Of a DNA stretch of 28,124 bases, positions 6,983-15,258 are shown piece by piece (the stretch's first letter is position 1; every line of letters starts with the position of its first letter). Made by a program: the position numbers and the translations under genes. Origin of the DNA: an uncultured Oscillospiraceae bacterium (GTDB taxonomy: Bacteria > Bacillota > Clostridia > Oscillospirales > Acutalibacteraceae). The stretch spans positions 1-28,124 of the forward strand of contig CAJJNV010000026.1 of NCBI GenBank assembly GCA_905193225.1. Direction: 5' to 3'. A model generated the notes under the pieces. It was not told where the DNA came from, did not search any database, and worked only from the letters and a program-made list of their open reading frames with translations.

Positions 6983-7011
6983 TTGACTTTTTCATTTTGT
7001 GTTGTTATGAT
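6983..7011 (+). promoter_or_regulatory. Promoter of small gene, copy 1
   Basis: TTGACT (6983-6988), 17-base spacer, TATGAT (7006-7011). The same layout occurs in copy 2. A short dyad, TGCAC-AA-GTGCA, lies downstream in the 5' leader and is not conserved in copy 2. Confidence 0.8.
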
Positions 7012-7100
7012 AATGATTAGTGATATAATATCACGAATGCACAAGTGCACATTCACCAATATGTTGGAGATGTTTCACTGAAAATGAGGAGCGAAAAGTT

Positions 7101-7355
7101 ATGAAAGAAATATTGAAAGAAAGAATTGCGGAAATCGAAATTTTAGAAGGACATCCTGCAGACGAACAACTAAGCGGTTACATAACCTTTGGACTGTTTG
7201 TCAAAGTCGGGGAAGAAACAATCATAATCGAGGACATAACCGACGATCTCGCCGCTCTAAAATCATTTGCCAAGAAACTAAAGGCTGCCGATTTTGACCT
7301 AACCTCTCTAAAATACCTTATAGATGACTTCTTGTCCGACCGCTATGGGCTTTAA
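7101..7355 (+). CDS. 84-residue acidic protein, copy 1
   Basis: A small soluble protein starting MKEILKERIAEIEILEG, then GYITFGLFVKVGEE, IIEDITDDLAALKSFAKKL and LIDDFLSDRYGL. The order beta-rich half, then IEDITDD, then two helices recalls small clostridial proteins grouped as DUF6514, but I hold that link only loosely. ATG 7101 has a GAGGAG ribosome binding site 8-9 bases upstream. It is monocistronic behind its own promoter. Its paralogue at 11820-12074 is identical at about 68 of 84 positions. The differences concentrate at residues 33-43 and 70-75, while the IEDITDD...AADFDL core is invariant. The function is unknown. Confidence 0.8.
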   Translation: MKEILKERIAEIEILEGHPADEQLSGYITFGLFVKVGEETIIIEDITDDLAALKSFAKKLKAADFDLTSLKYLIDDFLSDRYGL

Positions 7356-7391
7356 GTCCGCACCGTTTGCACACAAACACGATTTTATGCA

Positions 7392-10300
7392 TCATACACT
7401 GCTGTCGGTACACTTGTTTGCACTGCTTAATATCGTGTGGAACGAGAGTGTGTGCGGTCGGTCGGTTAAAGAGTTGCGCGATAAAGTGCGATTGAGCGAC
7501 GGGTTAATGATGTCGCTGCAGCTGGTCAAAGAGAAAATCTTTACACGCATTACAACTATCGAAAACCGAAGGTCGATCCGCTGCTGTGCACGGTCGGCAA
7601 AGGTCGTGTCGGCTCTGACCTCGTTAAACCGTTCGAGAATGTCCGCACCAAGCGCGCCCGCCGCCTCATTTGCCGTCAAATCTCCGTCAGTGATATAGGG
7701 ATTAAAGCCGTTTTTCTCGTCAAGGCTGTCTCTGACCTCGATAAGGTTTCGCCACATATCCTGTGTGCTTTCTGCGTCCCTGTCAAGCAGCGGAACGCTG
7801 TCGCACAGCTCCTCCCACACCTCGTCGATGTGTAACGCCCCCGGCGTTCCCTGCGCCCGCATATTAAGCTTTCGGCCGTACTGTCTGTATGCCGCGCCGA
7901 AGGTGCCGAACATATCTTTAAGCTCGGCCACATCCTGAAGATTCGGAATAAGCCTGTAACTTCTCAGCGCCTTTTTATAATTCGCAAATTCTTCGGGGGT
8001 TATGTCGGTAAAGGACTGGGCAATAACCGATTTTGCAATGTCGTTTGCCGTTTTGACAATAAAGGCATAGTCTCCCGAGCTTTCAACATCCGCATTTGCC
8101 AAAAACTCATAAAAGCCCGTCAGCATATCCTTGAGATCGTAAAAGCTTATTTCGCTGGAATATTCGCCGATAATGCTTCGGGCAATGCGGTTTATGTCGG
8201 CCTGCACAAGACGGTTTTTGCCCTTGCCGCCCATTCTCTTTGACTTGACAAATTCGCCTTTGAGCCGTTCTATTTCCTCCTTGTAGGCCTGCTCCCGCAG
8301 TAGGGAAGAAAGCTCGGCGTTATCGGTCAGTCTCATTCCTGCGTCGGAAACAGAAGCTCTTTGGTCGTCGGAAAGAATTTTTTCAGAAAAATCTGTATCA
8401 TTCTCCGAATTATTGAGTAAACTAATACCGGAGGAATTAACAACACCGGCTTTTTCAAGTGCCGCTTGCATTGGGGAAAAATTTTTTGAATTTTCTATCT
8501 TGACTTTTTCGCCAATGTATGTTATTCTTCTTGTAGAACCAAGGCGGTTCTCCCCCAACGGCAATTGCAGCCTATTCAGGGAGAGCCACTTATTGGTTCT
8601 TTTTTTGTTTGGATCGATATACAGAATACTGTTTTCGTTGAGATAGTGTTGCAGCCTCGAATGACCGTATGCGCTTGTAATGACCGAAAAGTCGGATATT
8701 TCCGTTTTTCCTTTGGATTTTGGCAACAATTCAACCGAAACAAGTACCGGTGTCTTTTGCTTTTTGCCGTCAACCGTCATTTCCGCATAAAGTTCCCCGA
8801 GCAAAGTTATGCGGCTATCGTATTTCGCTTTTCCTGTCTTCGGGTCAATGGCATCGGAAAATTGAACTATTATCGGGTGTTCCAAAAGCTCGGGTATATT
8901 GCGGAAGGTGCTGCGTGTAAGCTCGGAGTGCTTATTAAGTTTTTGACGGACCATTCCCGACCGCATTATAAACTGCTGATCTTTAATACCGATAGATTGT
9001 AACGCCTTTGATGTGTTTCCTATTTCAAAGGTAGTGTTGGTGTCTTTTCCGTCCCATTTGTCGAAATCGTCATAGAATTTTTTCGATATGCTGTATCTCA
9101 CATCGGGATTATCGGTGGGGTTTTGGTTGTCTGTCAGTTTTGCCTGCTCGGAATTGAAGATAACATAGACATTGGATGTCCCGTCTTTGTGTTTCCATTC
9201 CGCTATTATTCCGTCGTAACCGATAGAGTCGGTGAGCACATCGTAAAATTCTTTTACAAGCATCGGGTCATAGCTCCGCCCGTCGGCCACAGCCATTTCA
9301 TAAACGAGATCGGAGTCATTGTCATTTGCTGAAAATAACTGATCAACAAATTCTCTGACGGCGGCTGCTCTCGACATACTGTAAGTGTCGACATAGTTGG
9401 AAAGAAACGAATCTTGCCAGGTAAGATCTTCGTCTGCATACTTTTCTATGTCAAAATTGATTAAAGCATCAGCCAGTTTTTTAATCTCGGTTTTTTTCAC
9501 TGTGACTTGATTGTTGTACAAAGGCTTTGTAATATTCAAATAACATTCTTTTTGAATACTACCGTATTTTTCTGTTATTTCAGGATCGTCGCTGAAATAA
9601 AAGCCATAACCTTCTTGCGCTCCGTTTTTGCCTGCTTTGGTAAAGTCAAAGATGTTAAATTCGTTGTTGGTGCCGTGCCTGACGACAAGGAGATTACCGT
9701 TTTCATCTCTCACCTTACTGTCAGCAAAATATTTCTGCTGGTTTTCAGAAAGCTGATTGCCATTGCTGTCCGAAACCGAAAAAGACGAATTATTTTTGGA
9801 ATTTTGCATAGAATGGGTATTGACATTACCGTTGCCTTGTGATACAGTGGTGTCAGATGAAGGCTGTGCTGACCGCTGAGGGATATATTTTATATCCTTG
9901 GTCGGGGCAGCCTTTATTTTTTTGTTATCTTTTAAAAACAGCGAATAAGTAAACCCGTTCTTTTCTCCGTATTGTTTTTTCACGGTGGCGGTCAAGTCAT
10001 AAACTCGGCCGTCAATCTGTACTGTTTTTACGAAGTAATCAAAATAATCGGTGAAGCCGTCTTTTGCTTTGTGGTTTTTGGTATCGGCGCTGCTGTCGGC
10101 ATAGCGGGAATTTTCCACAAGGTCAAAAACATCTCCGTCGGCGCCCGAGCGGATTAGTGCCGCAAGACCTCTTTTACTATTATGCTTTTCTCCGTAAATC
10201 GGTTTTGAATAATTTTTACGGTCGAATTCTGCATAATATGTGTGTCCGTTTCGGACAAAACGAGCCGTTCTGCCTGCGTATTCATTACGCATAAGGTCAA

Positions 10301-11501
10301 GATAGGCTTTTTTTCTTTCCTTTGCGGTCATGTTAAGAACATCTTGACTTGTTTCATAAACTTCAATGCCGTCGGCGGTCTTGTCGACGAGCTTAAACCT
10401 TGTCTCGCTCTCCGTACCGGCACCGAAACGGTAATTCTCCACCGCCTCGTCAACGCCCTCCCAAAGCATATCGGCTATTTTGTTCATATATTCGACCTCG
10501 CCGATAACCGAGTCTCGGATATAGGCGTTGTCGTGCACAAAATACTTGTCAAAGGCCTTGCTTATCATGGCGACAAATTCCCTGATAAAATCAATGATTT
10601 TTTCGGCAATGCTCTTGTGCTCACCCGCAAACTTTTCCCATTGCTTTTTGTTGGTCAGCGCCTCAAAGCAGTGGTCGGCAACAATTTCCTCCTCGATTTT
10701 GGTCTTAAAGCTCTCATCGGCCTTGTAGATGCTTTTATACCGACGCTCATAGTCACCGAAAACCGAGTCGTATTCTCCCGCCTCCTTGAGGTGATCAATA
10801 ACAAAGCTCCTGAAATCCTTTGCATATTCCGGCGCAAGATTTTCAATCATATGATACAGCTCGTGACCGGCCGTGGAGGTCAGCATATTTTTGCCGTCAA
10901 GGGCAATGGTTATGACATTGCCGCCGTCGTACCGTCCGTTAATGACCTTTCCTTCAAGCTTTATCTTTTCCGAAAGGCTTGCCGCCACCCGAACGGTAAC
11001 GCCCTTTTGCCTCGCCCATTCGTCAAGCACCCTGAGCTGCTGCCGCTGTAAGCGGTTTATTTTTTTATCAACAGCATAGCTTCTTATAACACCGCCCTTT
11101 TTCTTTGCCTTCGTATTGGCCTCTGTGCGGGCTTCTGAGCGGTTTTTATATTCGGCCGTCTGTTTATATTTGCTCTGCCTTTTGCTCTCGTTCTCGGTCG
11201 CCCTCCTGCCCGCCTCGTAAATTCTGCGGGCGCTGTCGGCTTTAATATCCCTTGACGAGCGCTTTATGTCGGAAAAAGACATTCCTTTTTTGCCTGCTTC
11301 GTAGTATTTATTAAAGGCACGGTCATAGCTTGCGGCGGCAAGATATCTGTTGCCGTCAACATATTCCTTTGCATAAATTGTTCTTGCCTCTGCCGGCTTT
11401 GCCGTTGCCCGGTCTATAACCGCCGTGGTCTCAGTGCCGATATTTGCATCGAAAATGGAAATGGGAGATATTTCTTGCTGTAATTTGATATAAACACGCA
11501 T
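7392..11501 (-). pseudogene. Large polyvalent protein fragment: metallopeptidase, ADP-ribosyltransferase-like and MuF-C-like domains
   Basis: A 1369-codon ORF of phage/conjugative-element polyvalent-protein type. In order: a Lys/Arg-rich linker (80-150); a zinc peptidase with HELYH (213-217) and a downstream EEIVAD (271-276) as likely third ligand; a region resembling polyvalent-associated domain LPD3 (about 368-535, YETSQDVL...FDYF); an ADP-ribosyltransferase-like domain (about 580-790, VRHGTNNEF, GYGFYFSDD, EKYG, NSEQ); a MuF C-terminal-like domain (about 810-1000, TSKALQSIG, SAYGHS, YIDPNKKR, LQLPLG); and a helical tail (1050-1310). Family names are from memory. ATG 11501 has no ribosome binding site and lies exactly at the edge of repeat copy 2. 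After ADTTFADRAQQ (about 1308) the text stops looking like protein, while another frame becomes Cys-rich. Both ends are therefore probably truncated, from a parent protein of several thousand residues. Confidence 0.75.
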
Positions 11502-11699
11502 TAAAGTTTATCAAAATCACTTGATTTGTGATGTCGATCCCACCGGAGTTTTGTCACATTTGAATGTAGAAACTTTGTTAACTCCTTCACAAACAAGCAA
11601 ATTTTTAGATATATTGCACAATATTTTGCCTTTATGGGGTCTGTATGGCCTTGAATTTCTGTTTAAAAGGTAGAATTGTGACAAAATTCCACTGAACTA

Positions 11700-11728
11700 T
11701 TGACTTTTTCATTCTGTATTGTTATCAT
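11700..11728 (+). promoter_or_regulatory. Promoter of small gene, copy 2
   Basis: TTGACT (11700-11705), 17-base spacer, TATCAT (11723-11728). This matches the copy 1 promoter at every position except one in the -10 hexamer and two in the spacer. Confidence 0.75.
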
Positions 11729-11819
11729 TATATTTAGTGATACGGTCTCACGATATATGTGGATATACACTCACCTACATATCGAGGACATTTCACTGAA
11801 AATGAGGAACGAAAAAGTG

Positions 11820-12074
11820 ATGAAAGAAATGTTAAAAGAAAAAATTGCGGAAATCAAAATTTTAGAAGGGCATCCTGCAGACGAACAGCTCAGCGGTTAC
11901 ATAACCTTTGGACTGACGGTTGCAAAGGGCAGCGAGATTGTTGTGATTGAGGACATAACCGACGATCTCGCCGCTCTAAAATCATTTGCCAAGAAACTAA
12001 AGGCTGCCGATTTTGATCTATCCTCTCTAACAGACATTGTAGATGACTTTCTGTCCGATTGCTACGGGCTTTAA
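11820..12074 (+). CDS. 84-residue acidic protein, copy 2
   Basis: Paralogue of the 7101-7355 protein, starting MKEMLKEKIAEIKILEG. ATG 11820 is chosen because it matches copy 1, keeps the GAGGAA-type ribosome binding site at the right distance, and lies downstream of the promoter. The frame is open further upstream to 11700, but that part would lie before or within the promoter. Compared with copy 1, residues 33-43 (TVAKGSEIVVI) and 70-75 are replaced, and Cys replaces Arg near the C-terminus. The IEDITDDLAALKSFAKKL core is unchanged even at synonymous sites. The function is unknown. Confidence 0.8.
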   Translation: MKEMLKEKIAEIKILEGHPADEQLSGYITFGLTVAKGSEIVVIEDITDDLAALKSFAKKLKAADFDLSSLTDIVDDFLSDCYGL

Positions 12075-12691
12075 TGCCGTGTGCAGTAAGCAAGGGTGTT
12101 TTGTTGGATAATCAGGAGCTGCTGCCGATGTAATTGATGAAAAGACTAAAGATTTTCGCACAGCACAACTGCCGGTGTCTTATGGCTAATAATCGTTTGC
12201 GGCGGGTAATGGAAAAAATGTCATCATAAGATTGCAAATCTTGATTTTGCCTATTCCTTTTTCGCGTATGGGCAAATAATTACAATGCCATAAGCTTAGT
12301 TTTCCTCTCAATCTCTCTGCAATCTTATTGACGACCTTCCGACCGACCGCTAAAGATTTCAACTTCCCACAAAAAAGGGACCTGTTTATACAGGTCCTTT
12401 TTTGCCGAACACATAATGTAATACCTGCCGAATAACATCTCATAAAGAAAATGTCGAATTAGTGCAGAAAATGTATCGACACATATATCAACCAGTGATT
12501 TTTTGACAATGGTGTCTGATACGGTTTGAACCGCCTCGGGCAATTGGAGCACCTGTGTCGTAAATCGGTCAGATGCTTTTTTATTGGCATTTAATGATGC
12601 TTTTCACATTATTTTCTTTTTATATTAAAATTATTGCTTTTTTTATACAACAATGATATGATATTAAAAAATGTGTTAAGGAGTGCTTTGA
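12075..12691. other. Intergenic stretch with one terminator and no convincing gene
   Basis: About 617 bases. A short plus-strand frame near 12113-12188 reads ADVIDEKTKDFRTAQL and VSYG before a stop, possibly the tail of a lost gene. On the minus strand a frame is open from about 12590 to 12325 (KSLVDICVDTFSALIRHFLY and similar), but it has no ribosome binding site and reads straight through the terminator hairpin, so I do not call it. The last 70 bases are AT-rich and lead into the next gene. Confidence 0.5.
12371..12403. terminator. Bidirectional terminator hairpin
   Basis: Perfect stem GGACCTGT/ACAGGTCC (12378-12385 and 12390-12397) with a 4-base loop, flanked by AAAAAA on the left and TTTTTT on the right. 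It works on paper in both directions. Its core nearly equals that of the terminator at 17098-17130. Confidence 0.85.
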
Positions 12692-14041
12692 GTGACCAAA
12701 ATAGAAAAAAACGTTCTGTCCGGGATCGAAAAAAACCGCGGCATTTTGTTTTTTATGATAATCAGCCTCATCGGCTTTTTTGCCAGATATGTAGGATTTG
12801 AATTTATAAGCGGCGATATGAAATATTGCCTTATGGTTTGGTTTGACAGAATAAAGGACGGCGGATCGCTCGCCTCTCTTAAAAGTCAGGTCGGCAATTA
12901 CAACATTCTTTATCAAACCCTCATTGCTCTTATGACCTACTTAAAGGGCAATTCCGTACATCTCTACAAGCTTCTCTCGATAATTTTCGATTATCTTTTG
13001 GCATTTGGTACTGCCAAATTTGTCTGTCTGTTTTATGACAACAAAAACTATGAATTCCGCTTTAACGTTGTCTATACAATAATTCTGATGCTGCCCACCG
13101 TTGTTTTCAACTCGGGATATTGGGGACAGTGCGATTCCATATACTGTTTCTTCCTTTTAATGATGATGTATTATTTCTATAAAGAGAAATACACCTTGGG
13201 ATTTGTCTTTTTCGGAATTTCCCTCGGATTCAAGTTCCAGGCGGCATTCCTTCTTCCCTTTATGATTTGCTACTATTTCTATAAAAAGAGATTCAGCATT
13301 TTGAATTTTCTTTTGTCGGTGGCGGTTTTCTGGTCGACCGGTATTGTCGGCTACCTCTACGGCCGAAACCTTTTAGAGCCGTTTAAAATCTATATGACCC
13401 AAAGCGGAACGTATAAGGATATGTATAAAAACGCATTGAGCTTTTGGGCACTTGTATGCAAACAGATTACATACAACTGGGAACAACTTCACATTTGCGC
13501 CATGCTGCTGACCCTTGCAATATGCGGTCTTGCCCTTTATGTAATTATGTCCGGTAAGATGAAAATGGATACGCCCGAAAGATTTTTGGGGGTGGCGGCA
13601 TTTACCCTGTGGTCGCTTTTGCTCTTCCTTCCTGAGATGCACGAACGATACACATATATGCTTGATATAATTCTTATAATGATGGCATTCCTTAACAAGA
13701 GATATATCAAATATGCAATTCCTTCGGTGTTGCTAAGCTGTATGACATACGGCAGATACCTGTTCTTTATTGCAGATTTCGGGGTGTGGCCGTCGGCAGT
13801 GTATCTTGCGCTTTGGGGATTCTTCACCTATGAATTTGTTAAAAACAACAAAACCGTCAGCGCAAAAACGGCGATCAACTCTTCCGTTTCAACAGAGCAA
13901 AGTGAAGAAAGCGGAAAGCGCAAAATGATTAAAGGAAGCGTGGAACCTGCTTCCGAAGACGGAAAAGATACCGATGTACATAATCAAATAGAAACCGATA
14001 TAACATCAGAGCAGACCGCTGAATTGTCCGAAGGCAATTGA
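12692..14041 (+). CDS. Gpi18-like GT-C membrane mannosyltransferase
   Basis: The 449-residue polytopic membrane protein has about ten hydrophobic segments between residues 18 and 385 and a hydrophilic acidic tail of about 60 residues. Key motifs are SGYWGQCDSIY near residue 140 (the luminal W-GQxD type motif of GT-C enzymes) and LLPEMHERYTYMLD near residue 312 (the HERY motif). Both fit the Gpi18-related mannosyltransferase group (COG5542), which uses lipid-linked sugar to glycosylate envelope molecules on the outer face. The donor and acceptor cannot be read from the sequence. The start is GTG 12692, supported by AAGGAG at 12678-12683. It is monocistronic, with its own terminator at 14115. 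Confidence 0.8.
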   Translation: MTKIEKNVLSGIEKNRGILFFMIISLIGFFARYVGFEFISGDMKYCLMVWFDRIKDGGSLASLKSQVGNYNILYQTLIALMTYLKGNSVHLYKLLSIIFDYLLAFGTAKFVCLFYDNKNYEFRFNVVYTIILMLPTVVFNSGYWGQCDSIYCFFLLMMMYYFYKEKYTLGFVFFGISLGFKFQAAFLLPFMICYYFYKKRFSILNFLLSVAVFWSTGIVGYLYGRNLLEPFKIYMTQSGTYKDMYKNALSFWALVCKQITYNWEQLHICAMLLTLAICGLALYVIMSGKMKMDTPERFLGVAAFTLWSLLLFLPEMHERYTYMLDIILIMMAFLNKRYIKYAIPSVLLSCMTYGRYLFFIADFGVWPSAVYLALWGFFTYEFVKNNKTVSAKTAINSSVSTEQSEESGKRKMIKGSVEPASEDGKDTDVHNQIETDITSEQTAELSEGN

Positions 14042-14114
14042 TTTAAAAAACTACGGCGGATTTTTTTGAGGAACGGACACTGCCCTATCGGCTTCAATTT
14101 CAATAATATAAACG

Positions 14115-14155
14115 GCAGGCTTTGAGCATATGATGAGTAAAGCCTGCTGTTTTTA
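14115..14155 (+). terminator. Terminator behind the mannosyltransferase gene
   Basis: 9-bp stem GCAGGCTTT/AAAGCCTGC (14115-14123 and 14139-14147) with a 15-base loop, followed by TGTTTTTA. Confidence 0.75.
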
Positions 14156-14450
14156 TATAGGTTTTCACCGTGGCAGGCATTGCCTCAACACATAAATCAA
14201 ACATTGCAACGGGCGTATCTTGCACCGCCGCTGAGGCAATCTCGGCAAGGCCGAGAACGGAGGGAGGGCAACCTGCGATCTTTCCGGAAAAGCAATGTTT
14301 CTTTATAAAACACACGTACACAGCTTTGTCAGCGGCTCCCTCCGGTCAGCTGCGCTGACTGCCTCGGCGCCCTTAAGCTTTGCGGTTATCTTCACGCATT
14401 TTTTTATCGTTATTTTACCGCAAAAATTATATTTTTTATTGCTTTTTCTA
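14156..14450. other. Non-coding region rich in dyad symmetry
   Basis: About 295 bases without a supported gene. It holds ATTGCCTCA (14179-14187) with its inverse TGAGGCAAT (14232-14240), directly followed by a tight CTCGGC-AAG-GCCGAG hairpin (14241-14255). Further on, a GTCAGCTGCGCTGAC dyad lies near 14345. The GC content is higher than in the surrounding spacers. It may be a small repeated element or structured leader; the window has no second copy. Confidence 0.4.
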
Positions 14451-14501
14451 TTGCTTTATTTCTTAAGACGTACTATAATATAGTTAAATGAACGGTCATT
14501 T
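14451..14501 (+). promoter_or_regulatory. tetR-family gene promoter with palindromic operator
   Basis: TTGCTT (14451-14456), 17-base spacer, TATAAT (14474-14479). Just downstream, at the likely transcription start, lies a palindrome AAATGA-ACGG-TCATTT (14486-14501), of the TGAAC/GGTCA style bound by many TetR-type repressors. The position suits autorepression. Confidence 0.75.
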
Positions 14502-14527
14502 ATATTCAAGAAGGTGAAAGGGCTTTT

Positions 14528-15118
14528 ATGAGTAAAGAACAACTGCACGAACAAAAGAAAAAATATATAATGGAAAAATGCTTTGAATGTTATGCCGAGC
14601 ACGGGCTTACCGGCACCGGCGTTAAAATGCTGGCCGACGCCTGCGGCTGTACGAGAGGCAATTTTTATTCTTATTTTGAAAATCTCGACCAGCTTATAAT
14701 CGAATCCACCGCCTACTGTATGTCCAAGGTGGAGGACGAATTTATGGAAAAGGCACCCAAGGATCCTGCCGATGTTATGCGCTTTATCGAGGAAATTCCC
14801 TACTGGACGGCGAAAAATCACGGAAAGAAATATCGGCTGATGTATCAAATCTATACCCTGCCGAAATACATAGAACACGGCAAAAAGTTTTTCGAAGGCG
14901 TAGGTCAAAGATATACCGAGTATGCCAAGATTTTAGAGCCCAAGCTTGGTATTCCCTACACCACCATTACCCCGCTCATATTTATTTTTGTGCGGGCCTG
15001 TGTGCACTATGCCATGTTTGAGGATGAATACTATCTGCGCAGTCAGATGGATGTTTTAAAGTTGGGCGTCAATCTGTTTATGGAAAAAAGCAGGGCTGAA
15101 AAAGAGCATAATCAGTAA
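14528..15118 (+). CDS. TetR/AcrR-family transcriptional regulator
   Basis: 196 residues. The N-terminal helix-turn-helix is clear: FECYAEHGLTGTGVKMLADACG, then CTRGNFYSYFENLDQLI, with the recognition-helix pattern TRGNFYSYF that typifies the family. The C-terminal ligand-binding half is all helical and not conserved enough to name a ligand. The start ATG has AAGGTGAAAGGG upstream. The palindrome at 14486-14501 suggests autoregulation. No transporter or enzyme is divergently paired with it, so its target is not evident; the collagen-like gene downstream in the same direction could be one. No clear terminator lies between them. Confidence 0.9.
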   Translation: MSKEQLHEQKKKYIMEKCFECYAEHGLTGTGVKMLADACGCTRGNFYSYFENLDQLIIESTAYCMSKVEDEFMEKAPKDPADVMRFIEEIPYWTAKNHGKKYRLMYQIYTLPKYIEHGKKFFEGVGQRYTEYAKILEPKLGIPYTTITPLIFIFVRACVHYAMFEDEYYLRSQMDVLKLGVNLFMEKSRAEKEHNQ

Positions 15119-15258
15119 ACTAAAACATTGCAATCGATTTTTTTGATTACGGTGTTTGGCATATAGAAAATAAAATTTTCGCCTCCCGTTGACGGCACGG
15201 GGGACGGTGTAAAAACCGCCGTAATACACACAATACATTTTTGATTGGAGAGGGCAAT

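Larger units (their letters stand above)
6783..7355 (+). repeat. Direct repeat, copy 1 (upstream region plus 84-residue gene)
   Basis: About 573 bases that match 11501-12074 over their whole length with scattered differences. It opens at TTAAAAGTTTATCAAAATCAC, and similarity stops just after the small gene's stop codon. The match includes about 200 bases upstream of the promoter that contain no gene, for example GAAACTTTGTTAA, TTCACAAA and TAGAATTGTGA blocks. Bases 6611-6782, before the repeat, hold no gene; they are AT-rich and contain one imperfect hairpin (GATTTTTA near 6672 with TAAAAATC near 6691). Confidence 0.9.
11501..12074 (+). repeat. Direct repeat, copy 2
   Basis: The partner of 6783-7355, in the same orientation and of nearly equal length. 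It starts at the first base of the polyvalent ORF's start codon and ends at the small gene's stop. It contains a 68-base block with no differences (11949-12016 against 7230-7297) set in sequence that otherwise differs by substitutions. The two copies bracket the 4.1-kb polyvalent fragment. Confidence 0.9.

Noticed and set aside
7324..7698. 124-codon plus-strand ORF after small gene copy 1
   Set aside because: It starts inside the preceding gene, has no ribosome binding site, and overlaps the better-supported end of the polyvalent ORF on the other strand.
10242..11051. 269-codon plus-strand ORF inside the polyvalent-protein region
   Set aside because: It is a shadow of the minus-strand ORF, which carries HELYH and other family motifs in the same bases. 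It has no ribosome binding site.
12325..12590. Protein-like minus-strand frame (KSLVDICVDTFSALIRHFLY)
   Set aside because: It has no ribosome binding site, reads through a perfect terminator hairpin, and has no recognisable motif. It is kept only as a note in the intergenic entry.
14456..14908. 150-codon minus-strand ORF opposite the TetR gene
   Set aside because: It is antisense to a clear helix-turn-helix gene with its own promoter and operator. It has no ribosome binding site.
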